A stretch of DNA of 16,922 nt from Deltaproteobacteria bacterium (GTDB lineage: Bacteria; Desulfobacterota_D; UBA1144; Nemesobacterales; N074bin48), in assembly GCA_004356685.1 (NCBI GenBank), contig SMWS01000049.1:1-16922 (forward strand). The letters are read 5' to 3'. Below are positions 6,712 through 14,988 of this stretch, one piece after another (within the stretch, counting starts at the first letter, position 1; each line of letters opens with the position of its first letter). A program made the translations under genes and the position numbers. The notes beneath the pieces are model-generated. The model did not search any database. It was not told the DNA's origin and saw only the letters and a list, made by a program, of their open reading frames with translations.

Positions 6712-8003
6712 TGAAGAGTATCTCATTTGTTACGCTTGGCTGTAAGGTTAATCAGTATGATACTGCTGTACTTATTAACAAGCTTCCCAAGAGTAAATAT
6801 ACCACCGTCCCTTTTCCTGGGAAAGCCGACATATATGTTATAGACACATGCACGGTTACCCATAAGGCAGATGCAGAGGCACGGCAATACATAAACAGGG
6901 CAAAGAGGATTAATCCAAACGGAGTTGTTGTAGTAACAGGTTGTTATGCACAGGTGTCTGCTGAGGAAATCAGCAATTTAAAGGGTGTAGACTATGTGGT
7001 AGGAAATTCAGATAAATTTACTTCACTTATGAAAATACTCAGACAGGGCTCACTGCAAAAAGAACCAAAAGTTTTTATTAATGATATATTTAAAGAAAAA
7101 AAGAGGAAATTTGAATCGCCTGAAATTGAATTTTTCCCAGGGAGAACAAGAGCATTTCTAAAAGTACAGGATGGGTGCAATTATGCATGTACTTTTTGTA
7201 TTATTCCTTATGCAAGAGGCAGATCACGAAGCTTAGGAATAGATGATGTGATAAAACGTATAAGAGTATTAAGACAGTCAGGTTATAAAGAAACAGTGCT
7301 TACCGGAATTCATTTGGCAAGTTATGGAAGGGATATCGGTTCGAATTTGATTGAACTTTTAAGTAGAATAGAAGATGAAAAAATACTGAGCAGAATAAGA
7401 CTAAGCTCTTTAGATCCTGCTGATATTAATCAGGAATTTATAAATTTTGTCTCTAATTCCCAAACGATTTGTCCAAGCTTTCATATATCCCTGCAAAGCG
7501 GTGATGAGCAAGTCTTAAAAAATATGAGAAGAAGATATAAACCGAAACAGTTTTTAGATATTACATATCAAATTAGACAAGCAATGCCGGACAGCAGCAT
7601 AGGTACTGACATAATGGTTGGATTTCCAGGTGAGACAGAAGTAGAATTTAATAATTCATATAATTTATTAGATGAGTCGGAGCTCACATATTTTCACGTA
7701 TTTCCATATTCTAAAAGAAAAGGTACCAAAGCTGCAATTATGGATAATCAAATAGACCCTGGTGTAATTAAACAGAGAAGTAAAATAATCCGTGATTTAG
7801 GAATGAAGAAAAAAATAGAGTTTAATAAAAAATTTGTAGGTAAAGAGTTGGAAGTGTTGGTAGAAAATAACTCAAAAGGAACTTCCAGAAACTACATTTC
7901 GGTTAAACTACATAAAGATGATTATAGTAAGGGTGAATTGATAGATGTTGTTATATCGGATTTAGAAGATGACATGGTTATTGCAACCAAATATATTCAC
8001 TGA
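6711..8003 (+). CDS. mtaB: tRNA N6-threonylcarbamoyladenosine methylthiotransferase (MiaB-like)
   Basis: Radical-SAM enzyme of the MiaB/MtaB family. MtaB adds a methylthio group to t6A37, giving ms2t6A in ANN-decoding tRNAs. It has 430 residues. The N-terminal domain holds one cluster through Cys11 (LGCKVNQYD), Cys47 (DTCTVT) and Cys78 (TGCYAQ). The radical-SAM motif is Cys156-x3-Cys160-x2-Cys163 in DGCNYACTFCIIPYARGRSR. A TRAM-like RNA-binding region covers about 365-430. LGCKVNQYD and the overall length favour MtaB over MiaB or RimO. Its ATG overlaps the mnmA stop (TGATG), so the two are co-transcribed. GAGG lies about ten bases before the start. With mnmA this puts two sulfur-adding tRNA modifications of the anticodon loop (positions 34 and 37) in one operon. 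Confidence 0.93.
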   Translation: MKSISFVTLGCKVNQYDTAVLINKLPKSKYTTVPFPGKADIYVIDTCTVTHKADAEARQYINRAKRINPNGVVVVTGCYAQVSAEEISNLKGVDYVVGNSDKFTSLMKILRQGSLQKEPKVFINDIFKEKKRKFESPEIEFFPGRTRAFLKVQDGCNYACTFCIIPYARGRSRSLGIDDVIKRIRVLRQSGYKETVLTGIHLASYGRDIGSNLIELLSRIEDEKILSRIRLSSLDPADINQEFINFVSNSQTICPSFHISLQSGDEQVLKNMRRRYKPKQFLDITYQIRQAMPDSSIGTDIMVGFPGETEVEFNNSYNLLDESELTYFHVFPYSKRKGTKAAIMDNQIDPGVIKQRSKIIRDLGMKKKIEFNKKFVGKELEVLVENNSKGTSRNYISVKLHKDDYSKGELIDVVISDLEDDMVIATKYIH

Positions 8004-8028
8004 TTCATTATTTAATAAAACATTTGTA

Positions 8029-8913
8029 ATGAAATTTAAATATTTACTATTTCTATTTTACATCTTTTTAATTGGTATAGTTTTTCCTCCCACTGAAATA
8101 AACGCAACAAACCCCGATAATGAATTGAAAATGTGGATGCTTTCAGATATTCAGCCCAGAAAACAATCAGAAAGAAAAGATTTTGAACGAGCAATAAAAG
8201 ATATTAATAAAAACGTGAAAGACATCGATTTTGCAATAGTTGCAGGAGATATTGTGGATAGAACAACTAATAGCAGTTTTGATTGGTATATAGATACAAG
8301 AAATAAATCTTATATAAAAAAGTGGTACGAAATAGCGGGAAATCATGACCTTAAACCCGATGAGGGATTACTATTTAAAGAAAAACTGAATGAAAATCTG
8401 AATTATTCTATAATAAGGAATAATTTGCTGATTATTTTAATGTCTGATGAAAAAAGGAGTTCTGCTACGGATATTTCTGATGATACATTTAAGTGGTGGA
8501 AAGAGCTGGTAGTACAAAACCAGGATAAAATAATTATAGTGGTTACTCATGCCCCGCTTAACGGAAGCGGGATAACCTTTTCATCTTTTGAGAGAAGGCA
8601 TATAATAGATTCAAAGAGGTTTAGAAAAGTTTTAAATAAATACGGGGTAGATCTTTGGATATCGGGACACCTCCATATTCCTCATTCGATCAAAAATAAT
8701 TTAACAAACAGACCTGAATATAAAAATACTGTTTTTTTAAATATATCGTCAGTTCGTACTGAACTGCTCGGGTTTAAAGATTCTGAATCATTTATTATAA
8801 GTCTTAAATGTGGAAGTAATATATTAGATATGAAATCCAGAAATCATACTAAGGCTAAATACAATAGTAATCAAATATATAATTACAGACTAGGTAAAAA
8901 CTATCTATGCTAA
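8029..8913 (+). CDS. Exported calcineurin-like metallophosphoesterase
   Basis: I choose the ATG at 8029 (294 residues) over one at 7969. The later start begins directly with a signal peptide (MKFKYLLFLFYIFLIGIVF) and leaves 25 bases after mtaB instead of a 35-base overlap. The dinuclear metal motifs are in order: SDIQ (Asp40, with Gln42 where His is usual), AGDIVDR (Asp74), GNHD (Asn105, His106), THAPL (His174) and GHLHIPH (His214, His216). The fold belongs to the purple acid phosphatase/calcineurin superfamily, and export suggests a periplasmic phosphomonoesterase or phosphodiesterase; the substrate cannot be read from sequence. The C-terminal 60 residues are basic and Asn-rich. There is no Shine-Dalgarno, so translation may depend on mtaB readthrough or coupling. 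The link to tRNA modification is probably only positional. Confidence 0.85.
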   Translation: MKFKYLLFLFYIFLIGIVFPPTEINATNPDNELKMWMLSDIQPRKQSERKDFERAIKDINKNVKDIDFAIVAGDIVDRTTNSSFDWYIDTRNKSYIKKWYEIAGNHDLKPDEGLLFKEKLNENLNYSIIRNNLLIILMSDEKRSSATDISDDTFKWWKELVVQNQDKIIIVVTHAPLNGSGITFSSFERRHIIDSKRFRKVLNKYGVDLWISGHLHIPHSIKNNLTNRPEYKNTVFLNISSVRTELLGFKDSESFIISLKCGSNILDMKSRNHTKAKYNSNQIYNYRLGKNYLC

Positions 8914-8934
8914 TTAAATTGTGTAAAATAAAAT

Positions 8935-8959
8935 AATTAAGAAACTTTGAGTCTTAATT
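8935..8959 (+). terminator. Weak hairpin after the metallophosphoesterase gene
   Basis: AATTAAGA (8935-8942) and TCTTAATT (8952-8959) can form an 8-bp stem with a 9-base loop, 22 bases after the stop. The stem is mostly A-T and no clear T-run follows, so it may be chance, a weak terminator or a protein site upstream of the zinc-finger gene. Confidence 0.22.
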
Positions 8960-9029
8960 TAATATCGTACATCTAACTTAATTAGTATAAGAATTTAATG
9001 ATAGATTTGAAGGAGAGAATATCAATAAT

Positions 9030-9263
9030 ATGCTTTGTAAAGATGTAGTCGAAAACATTATGGACTATATTGATTCAGAACTTGATTATAATACGTTAGA
9101 AGCTCTGGAAGGCCATCTTGGAGAATGCCCTGAATGTAAATCATTTGCTAATACTTATAAACGCATGCTTGAACTGTCAGGAAAACTTAAGGACAAGACT
9201 TTTGTAACACCCGAAATCAGGTACAGGCTTAAAGAATTTTTAAAGACACAACTTAACAATTAA
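9030..9263 (+). CDS. Small anti-sigma-type zinc-finger protein (zf-HC2-like)
   Basis: A 77-residue soluble protein with the zinc-binding pattern of anti-sigma factors: Cys3, then His29-x3-Cys33-x2-Cys36 (HLGECPEC), and the typical YIDSELD segment between them. Family members clamp ECF sigma factors in the cytoplasm and often respond to redox state through the zinc-bound cysteines. It lacks the membrane segment and periplasmic domain of RseA/RsiW-type proteins. No sigma factor gene lies beside it here, so the partner must be elsewhere. AGGAGAG lies upstream, but GGAG is about 14 bases from the ATG, longer than usual; no better in-frame start exists. Its TAA overlaps the stop of the convergent ccmH gene by four bases (9260-9263). 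The function as an anti-sigma factor is inferred from the motif alone. Confidence 0.8.
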   Translation: MLCKDVVENIMDYIDSELDYNTLEALEGHLGECPECKSFANTYKRMLELSGKLKDKTFVTPEIRYRLKEFLKTQLNN

Positions 9264-9745
9264 AGATCATATTTCTTTAAATCATTTTCTATGTCACTAA
9301 ATTCAGAATCATTAATCCCATCCCTAATTACTTTGTTTTTATTTTGAAGTTTAGATTTATAAACAAAATTACCTAAAATTAATCCAAAAAGTATTATTCC
9401 TAAAGTAGGAAGTAACCATATTAATAGATTAAAACCCCTTACAGGTGGGCTTGATAAAACTATCTCTCCGTATCGGTTTACAAAGTATTGCAATATCTCA
9501 TCCTTCGTCTTACCTTGCTCTAGTTGTTTTCTTATAGCTGTTCTCATGTCTTTTGCCAGCTGTGCATTTGATTCAGCCACTGATTGACCACTGCAAACCG
9601 GACACATTAGATGTAAAGAAATCTCTCTCACTTGTACGTCAATTGATTCAGAAAAAGAATTAACTGAATTGGAAGCTAAATAGAAAGAAACTGCAAGGCA
9701 TGATATAACTGAGATGTATTTAATTTTAATAATAAATTTAACCAT
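9260..9745 (-). CDS. ccmH: Cytochrome c maturation protein CcmH (thiol reductant of apocytochrome)
   Basis: A 161-residue protein of the CcmH/NrfF family. CcmH keeps the CxxCH haem-binding cysteines of apocytochrome c reduced in the periplasm before haem ligation. It has a signal peptide or N-terminal anchor (about 8-30), the redox motif LMCPVCSGQSVAESNA with Cys48 and Cys51, a helical domain to about residue 100 ending in the conserved RYGEIVLSSPP, and a C-terminal membrane helix (107-129) with a short charged tail. In the classical motif (LRCxxC) the second residue is Arg; here it is Met. It follows ccmG with an 8-base overlap, so the two are translated together. There is no Shine-Dalgarno. 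The rest of the pathway (CcmA-CcmF) is not in the window. Confidence 0.93.
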   Translation of the reverse strand: MVKFIIKIKYISVISCLAVSFYLASNSVNSFSESIDVQVREISLHLMCPVCSGQSVAESNAQLAKDMRTAIRKQLEQGKTKDEILQYFVNRYGEIVLSSPPVRGFNLLIWLLPTLGIILFGLILGNFVYKSKLQNKNKVIRDGINDSEFSDIENDLKKYDL

Positions 9746-10280
9746 TGGAAGATTTAGTTTTATTTATATAATAGTCTATTATTTCTTCAGAAAGAGGGCC
9801 AACATATTTATCTATAATAATCCCTTTTTCATTTACAAAAAAAGTTTCAGGCACCCCGGCAACCCCTAAATCAACTGCTATACTGCCATCTGAATCTACG
9901 CCATTTAGATAATTGCTCTTATAAGTTTGTAGATATCGTTTTGCATGGTTTTTATCATCTAAAATATTTATACCTAAGAACACAACTTGTTTATCTTTGT
10001 GTTTCAACCACGAGGCTTCTAAAGCAGGAAATTCTTCCTTGCAGGGGCTACACCAGGAAGCCCAAAAATTTATTAGGATAACTTTTCCCTTTAGATTGCT
10101 GATACTTAGTTTGTTACCGTTAAAAAGTTGAATTTCATAATCGGGGAACTGTTTGCCAATTAGAGGAGAAACTGGATTGTTATTATTCTTTTTTCCTATA
10201 ATTGATAATCCTAGTATACCAATAAAAAATGCAATTAATAAAAATGTTGAAATCTGAAGCACTCTTGGAATAATATTCAT
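9738..10280 (-). CDS. ccmG: CcmG/DsbE-type thiol:disulfide interchange protein
   Basis: A membrane-anchored periplasmic thioredoxin of 180 residues. Residues 6-29 are an uncleaved N-terminal helix. The thioredoxin-like domain follows, with the active site WCSPC (Cys77, Cys80) in LINFWASWCSPCKEEFP and the cis-proline loop at Pro144 (AGVPETFFV). CcmG reduces apocytochrome c or CcmH during cytochrome c assembly and takes electrons from a DsbD/CcdA membrane carrier. Assignment to CcmG rather than a generic TlpA rests mainly on the overlapping ccmH downstream. It is clearly paralogous to the TlpA-like lipoprotein at 15917-16435: both have NFWxSWCxPCKEE, a following hydrophobic strand ending in LDD, and a closing YVGP/NYGP segment. 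No Shine-Dalgarno is visible upstream; the sequence there is nearly pure A/T. Confidence 0.92.
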   Translation of the reverse strand: MNIIPRVLQISTFLLIAFFIGILGLSIIGKKNNNNPVSPLIGKQFPDYEIQLFNGNKLSISNLKGKVILINFWASWCSPCKEEFPALEASWLKHKDKQVVFLGINILDDKNHAKRYLQTYKSNYLNGVDSDGSIAVDLGVAGVPETFFVNEKGIIIDKYVGPLSEEIIDYYINKTKSSNG

Positions 10281-10435
10281 TTTTTATTTAATTAAGTATC
10301 CACTACATATATAATATTTAAATAGTCTTCTTTATATACTAATCATTTTTATTAATTATTCATTATTAATTTATACAATTACAATAACTAGCATTAATAT
10401 ATTTAATAAAAATATCAATTTATTATCAATATACA
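10281..10435. promoter_or_regulatory. Very AT-rich divergent promoter region between ccmG and the trehalose gene
   Basis: By my count only about 19 of these 155 bases are G or C (about 12%). Both flanking genes start here and read outward, so promoters for both must lie in it or close by. Many A/T hexamers could act as -10 boxes. The one closest to the trehalose gene is TATTAT at 10421-10426, nine bases before its ATG. I cannot choose a convincing pair. Neither gene has a Shine-Dalgarno site. Confidence 0.45.
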
Positions 10436-12619
10436 ATGAATAAAATAATATTTGTATCAAATAGGCTTCCTGTAACCATTAATAGAAAGAACGCTCACAT
10501 GGAGGTTAAAGCCAGTTCTGGAGGGTTAGTCACAGCCCTTAGCTCATTTGAAAAAATGGCTAAGAAAGTATGGATAGGGTGGCCCGGAGTAATTGACAGG
10601 AGAAACAAAGCTGAGGCTGAAGAAATAAAGGAATTATTACATGAATACGATTATAAACCTATTTTTCTTAATAGAAAACAGATTAAAGAGTATTATGATG
10701 GGTTTTGCAATGAGACTATTTGGCCTTTGTTTCATTATTTTGTTCAATATGGTATTTATGAAAAGAGATTCTGGGATACGTATAAAACTGTAAACCAGAA
10801 GTTTTGCGAAGCAGTCTTAAAAGAAGCTGAACCGGATTCTATTATCTGGATTCATGATTATCACCTCATGCTTCTTCCCAATATGATTAGACAGAGAATG
10901 CCGGATGTAAAAATTGGTTTTTTCCTGCATATACCTTTTCCTTCCTCAGAGATTTTCAGGTTAATTCCATGGTGCAAAGAGATTATCGACGGACTTCTTG
11001 GGGCAGATTTAGTAGGATTTCACACCTTTGATTATGTAAGGCATTTTGCAGAGAGTGTAAGAAGAATACTTGGAATTGAACATACGCTTGGCCAGTTTAC
11101 GCTTGGGAGCAGAGCTGTTCGCGTAGATACATTTCCTATGGGAATTGATTTTCAAAAGTTTTCTAAGGCACCTCTAGAAGCTGTAGTGAAAAATAAAATT
11201 ACTGAACTTAAGCGCGAAATTGGTGGTGATTATAAAATAATACTCTCAATTGACAGGCTGGATTATACAAAAGGTATACCTAATAGACTGAATGCAATAG
11301 AACATTTTCTGGATAAAAACCCTAAATATAAGCAAAAGGTCATTTTTATTGTAGTTGCAGTACCGTCTAGAACACAAGTAGAGCATTATAAAATATTGAA
11401 GGAAAAAGTTGAATATTTAACCGGTAAAATTAACGGTAAACACGGGTCTATTGGATGGACACCAATTTGGTATTTATATAGATCTTTTGAGTTTCATGAT
11501 CTAATAGCCCTATATTCAATTGCAGACATCTTATTTATTACTCCAATAAGAGATGGAATGAATCTGGTTGCTAAGGAGTATGTAGCAGTTAAGAATGATG
11601 GCAATGGGGTACTGATCCTGGGTGAGATGGCTGGTACTGCCAAAGAACTTGGAGAAGCAATAATAATAAACCCTAATGACATTGAGAAAACTGCCAATGC
11701 ATTAAAAAAAGCTTTGGAAATGCATATAAATGACAAAGTCGCAAGAATGAGATCTATGCAAAAAAGGCTTAAAAGATATGACATTAAAAAATGGACTAAT
11801 GATTTTATGGATAGACTTGGTCAAATTAAGGATGTTCAAAAGCATATAAAATCAAAAGTACTTTCTGTACAAGGTAAAAATAATCTAATAAAAGATTATT
11901 CGAAAGCCTCGAAAAGACTATTTCTTTTAGACTATGACGGTACCTTAATGCCCTTTAATGAAAATCCGGCAAATGTTAAACCTGACAAAGAAGTTACTGA
12001 AATACTTAGAAATCTGAATAAAGATAATAGAAATACTACTATAATTGTTAGCGGCAGGGACAAGGAGACGCTGGAGTCATGGCTTGGACACTTAAGTCAC
12101 GGTATGGTGGCTGAACATGGAGTTTGGATTAAGAATGGTAGCTGGAAGACTATTGAAAAACTAGATAACATTTGGAAAGATGAAATACGATCAATCTTAG
12201 AGATTTTTGTAGACAGAACACCTGGATCATTTTTAGAAGAAAAGGAATTTTCTTTGGTATGGCATTACCGCAAGGTAGATCCTTCATTAGCTAGTGTCAG
12301 GGTAGGGGAGCTGAAATACATTCTAATACATGCAACTGCTAATTTAAACCTTGGGGTTCTTGAAGGAAATAAGGTAGTGGAGATAAAAAACACAGGCATT
12401 AATAAGGGAAGAGCGGTTAGGCATTGGTTGGACAATGAGGATTGGGATTTTATATTGTCGGTTGGGGATGACTGGACTGACGAGGATGTATTTGAGGAAT
12501 TACCAAAGAGTGCTTATTCAATAAAAATTGGTTTTGGAGCATCTAAGGCTTTATATAAATTAGATTCATATAAAGAAGCAAGAGAACTACTGAAAAGGAT
12601 AAGTTTATATAGTTATTAG
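10436..12619 (+). CDS. otsAB: Bifunctional trehalose-6-phosphate synthase/phosphatase
   Basis: A 727-residue fusion carrying both steps of the OtsAB pathway. Residues 1-470 are a GT20 synthase (UDP-glucose + glucose-6-phosphate to trehalose-6-phosphate). It shows SNRLPV with Arg10, GGLVTAL, WIGWPG (46-51), IHDYHLMLLP with Asp141, FFLHIPFPSSEIFR, RLDYTKGIPNR with Arg274 and Lys279, and RDGMNLVAKEYVA. Residues about 485-727 are a HAD-type phosphatase that releases trehalose. It shows LLDYDGTL with Asp499 and Asp501, VSGRDKETLESWLG, AEHGVWI, GNKVVEIKNTGINKG and VGDDWTDEDVFEELP with Asp678/679. Both active sites look complete, so this should be a working two-step enzyme for trehalose, a compatible solute and stress protectant. 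The order synthase then phosphatase matches known bacterial and eukaryotic fusions. No Shine-Dalgarno precedes the ATG. Confidence 0.96.
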   Translation: MNKIIFVSNRLPVTINRKNAHMEVKASSGGLVTALSSFEKMAKKVWIGWPGVIDRRNKAEAEEIKELLHEYDYKPIFLNRKQIKEYYDGFCNETIWPLFHYFVQYGIYEKRFWDTYKTVNQKFCEAVLKEAEPDSIIWIHDYHLMLLPNMIRQRMPDVKIGFFLHIPFPSSEIFRLIPWCKEIIDGLLGADLVGFHTFDYVRHFAESVRRILGIEHTLGQFTLGSRAVRVDTFPMGIDFQKFSKAPLEAVVKNKITELKREIGGDYKIILSIDRLDYTKGIPNRLNAIEHFLDKNPKYKQKVIFIVVAVPSRTQVEHYKILKEKVEYLTGKINGKHGSIGWTPIWYLYRSFEFHDLIALYSIADILFITPIRDGMNLVAKEYVAVKNDGNGVLILGEMAGTAKELGEAIIINPNDIEKTANALKKALEMHINDKVARMRSMQKRLKRYDIKKWTNDFMDRLGQIKDVQKHIKSKVLSVQGKNNLIKDYSKASKRLFLLDYDGTLMPFNENPANVKPDKEVTEILRNLNKDNRNTTIIVSGRDKETLESWLGHLSHGMVAEHGVWIKNGSWKTIEKLDNIWKDEIRSILEIFVDRTPGSFLEEKEFSLVWHYRKVDPSLASVRVGELKYILIHATANLNLGVLEGNKVVEIKNTGINKGRAVRHWLDNEDWDFILSVGDDWTDEDVFEELPKSAYSIKIGFGASKALYKLDSYKEARELLKRISLYSY

Positions 12620-12719
12620 TTGAAAATATTTTTTGCTGACCAAATACTAATACTCTAAGTAGAAACGATAATAAAATTAATGTAGTATATAAAAAAAAGT
12701 TTATGATGAGTAATCTATT

Positions 12720-13637
12720 TTGCAGGAAGAAAGTTTAAAAATATATAAGTCTTTATCTCGGTTCCCTTTTCCTAACAGTTATTTAGGAAAAATAATGCTT
12801 GTTACTTCTTTTGGAATTCAGGTACCTCTTATTATTTTAATAGTCTATTCAGTATATTCAAACCCTCAAGGCTACGAATCCACTGTGAAAATACTTGTAT
12901 CTACAGTAGTAGCATCAGTATTGGGCACAGCTTTTACGCTATATGTATTGTATTACTTATTAGCGCCTGTATCTTTGGCTTCTCGAAAATTAAGGGAATA
13001 TATTACAGATAAAAAAATCCCTGATCTGCCAACTTTTTATAAAGATGGGGCAGGACAGCTAATGTCTGACGTTCAGTACACTGTTTCTCATCTCGATAAA
13101 TTAATCCGATCTTTAGAAAAGACTTCTAGTACAGATTACCTAACAGGCATCTCCAACAGGTTTGCTGCAGAAACAAGGTTAAAGGGAGACATTGCAAGGT
13201 CATCAAGGAATGAGCATAAGATGACCCTTGTTCTTTTAGATATTGATGATTTTAAAAAGATTAATGATAAATATGGTCATGATATTGGAGACTTTTGCTT
13301 AAAACATGTTGTGAATATTATTAAGAGTAATATCAGAGAGAGTGATTGGATAGCAAGATGGGGCGGTGATGAAATTATGTTAATGCTGTTTGATTCGGAC
13401 GAGATGTATGCTTCAAATGTACTAGAAAGGATATCTGTTAGTCTTGAAGAAAATTCCATTCCAAATTCCCTAGGTTATATAAAGATAACCATAAGTGTAG
13501 GAGTTACGCAATTTGAAAGTGAGTATGATTTTGAGAAATATTTCAAAAAAGTTGACACTTCACTCCTTGAAGCAAAAAGGAGGGGTAAGGGTCAAATAGT
13601 ATACTCATCTAAATTGGGCAAAGGTAACATAGTTTGA
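12720..13637 (+). CDS. Membrane-bound diguanylate cyclase (GGDEF)
   Basis: A 305-residue inner-membrane protein that should make c-di-GMP from two GTP. Two membrane helices (about 27-47 and 57-81) flank a very short periplasmic loop. A HAMP-like linker (82-135) is followed by the GGDEF domain (136-300). The domain start is TDYLTGISNR; metal and substrate residues include Asp174 in LLDIDDFKKINDKYGHDIGD; the active site is GGDEI (215-219); the inhibitory I-site RxxD is present as R206-E-S-D209. It therefore looks active and feedback-inhibited. There is no EAL domain. The start is TTG at 12720, since an in-frame stop lies at 12711 and the next ATG (codon 26) would cut into the region before the first helix. 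Only a weak GATGAG precedes it. It lies 100 bases after the trehalose gene, possibly co-transcribed. Confidence 0.92.
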   Translation: MQEESLKIYKSLSRFPFPNSYLGKIMLVTSFGIQVPLIILIVYSVYSNPQGYESTVKILVSTVVASVLGTAFTLYVLYYLLAPVSLASRKLREYITDKKIPDLPTFYKDGAGQLMSDVQYTVSHLDKLIRSLEKTSSTDYLTGISNRFAAETRLKGDIARSSRNEHKMTLVLLDIDDFKKINDKYGHDIGDFCLKHVVNIIKSNIRESDWIARWGGDEIMLMLFDSDEMYASNVLERISVSLEENSIPNSLGYIKITISVGVTQFESEYDFEKYFKKVDTSLLEAKRRGKGQIVYSSKLGKGNIV

Positions 13638-13649
13638 TAATATGTGTTT

Positions 13650-14942
13650 CTAATATCTAGAGTTCTTAAGCTTCTGTTCAACTTTTTGTTCAAGCTCTAA
13701 CTTGTATTTGGAGAGGTCAAAATCAGATTTAGCAACACCTGTCTTTACGGCAGCTTCAGCTACAGCGTATGATTCATAAAGTAACACTCTAGGATCAAAA
13801 GGCTTTGGAACAATATAATTAGGGCCAAACTCAAAATGTGATTTTCCGTATGCTTTTGCTACATTTTCATCAGCTCCTTCTTTTGCAAGTTTTGCAAGAG
13901 CATGAGCCGCGGCTACCTTCATTTCTTCGTTTATAGTTTTTGCCCTAACATCAAGTGCCCCTCTGAATATAAAAGGAAATCCTAGTACATTATTTACCTG
14001 GTTAGGATAATCTGATCTGCCAGTTGCTATGATGATATCTTTCCTTGCGTCTATGGCATCTTCATAAGTAATCTCAGGATCAGGATTTGCCATGGCAAAA
14101 ATAATGGGGTTATCAGCCATGGATCTAACCATTTCCTTACTAACTCTACCGCCTACGGATAAACCCACAAAAACATCGGCTCCTTTCATTGCATCTTCAA
14201 GAGTGCGCAGGTTTGTATCAATCATAAAGCGTTCCTTCTGAGCATTAATTCCCTCTTCTCGTCCTTTATATATAACACCTCTGCTATCACACAGAATCAT
14301 GTTGTCTCTTTTTGCGCCAATCTGTATGAAAAACTCACCGCATGCAATTGCAGAAGCGCCTGCGCCATTTATTGTAATTCTTATTTCTGATAAATCCTTG
14401 TTGCGAATCTCACAAGCATTAATAAGACCTGCGCCCGATATGATTGCAGTACCATGTTGATCATCATGAAAAACAGGGATGTTCATTATTTTTTTAAGTT
14501 CTTGTTCGATGTAAAAACATTGGGGGGCTTTTATATCTTCAAGGTTGATACCACCAAATGTTGGCTCGAGCATTTTTACTGTTTTAATTAATTCATCGGG
14601 ATCTTCAGTGTTAAGTTCAATATCAAAAGCGTCAATTCCGGCAAATTTTTTAAATAAAACGCTTTTTCCTTCCATCACAGGTTTTCCTGCCAGTGCTCCG
14701 ATGTTACCAAGACCCAAAACCGCGGTTCCATTGCTTATCACTGCAACTAAATTACCTCTATTGGTATATTCATAAACAAGTTCTGGTGACTTCTCTATTT
14801 CTCTGCAAGGCTCTGCAACACCGGGAGAATAAGCAAGTGATAAGTCCCACTGGGTATCGCAAGGCTTGGTAGCATTGATTTCTATTTTGCCTTTGGGGCT
14901 AGAGCTATGATACAGCAATGCCGCTTCCCTCATTTTATTCAT
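13650..14942 (-). CDS. maeB: NAD(P)-dependent malic enzyme, short form
   Basis: Oxidatively decarboxylates malate to pyruvate and CO2, yielding NAD(P)H. At 430 residues it matches the catalytic half of MaeB and lacks the C-terminal phosphotransacetylase-like domain of E. coli MaeB (about 759 residues); short forms are common. Conserved blocks: [11 protein letters not shown] with Tyr38, [39 protein letters not shown] with Lys93, [11 protein letters not shown] with Glu135/Asp136, FHDDQHGTA with Asp160/161, and the dinucleotide-binding GAGASA (193-198). The ATG at 14942 has AAGGAA about eight bases upstream (+ strand 14951-14956), favouring it over Met4. Its stop faces the diguanylate cyclase stop only 12 bases away, without an obvious shared hairpin. 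NAD versus NADP preference cannot be told. Confidence 0.95.
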   Translation of the reverse strand: MNKMREAALLYHSSSPKGKIEINATKPCDTQWDLSLAYSPGVAEPCREIEKSPELVYEYTNRGNLVAVISNGTAVLGLGNIGALAGKPVMEGKSVLFKKFAGIDAFDIELNTEDPDELIKTVKMLEPTFGGINLEDIKAPQCFYIEQELKKIMNIPVFHDDQHGTAIISGAGLINACEIRNKDLSEIRITINGAGASAIACGEFFIQIGAKRDNMILCDSRGVIYKGREEGINAQKERFMIDTNLRTLEDAMKGADVFVGLSVGGRVSKEMVRSMADNPIIFAMANPDPEITYEDAIDARKDIIIATGRSDYPNQVNNVLGFPFIFRGALDVRAKTINEEMKVAAAHALAKLAKEGADENVAKAYGKSHFEFGPNYIVPKPFDPRVLLYESYAVAEAAVKTGVAKSDFDLSKYKLELEQKVEQKLKNSRY

Positions 14943-14959
14943 TTTACAAATTCCTTAAT

Positions 14960-14988
14960 ATATTACGAATCAATAATACTATATTGAA
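14960..14988 (-). promoter_or_regulatory. Candidate promoter for the malic enzyme gene
   Basis: On the - strand, TTCAAT (14988-14983) and TAATAT (14965-14960) are separated by 17 bases. The expected start is near 14953, which would place the AAGGAA site at the very 5' end of the message. Base composition makes chance matches likely. The rest of the 222-base gap up to 15164 shows nothing I can interpret. Confidence 0.27.

Noticed and set aside
6992..7180. Open frame on the - strand inside mtaB
   Set aside because: Lies wholly within strongly conserved radical-SAM coding sequence; no start signal.
7969..8028. Upstream ATG extending the metallophosphoesterase by 20 residues
   Set aside because: It would overlap mtaB by 35 bases and push the signal peptide away from the N-terminus.
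11494..11784. Open frame on the - strand inside the trehalose gene
   Set aside because: Antisense of conserved synthase sequence; hydrophobic composition comes from reading the opposite strand.
13277..13459. Open frame on the - strand inside the GGDEF domain
   Set aside because: Antisense to the active-site region; low-complexity Ser/Ile product.
14545..14775. Open frame on the + strand inside the malic enzyme gene
   Set aside because: Antisense of conserved coding sequence; low-complexity product and no ribosome binding site.
13650..14942. Possible truncation of MaeB, since the phosphotransacetylase domain is missing
   Set aside because: The stop is clean, the catalytic domain is complete and short malic enzymes are a normal form; no remnant of the second domain follows.
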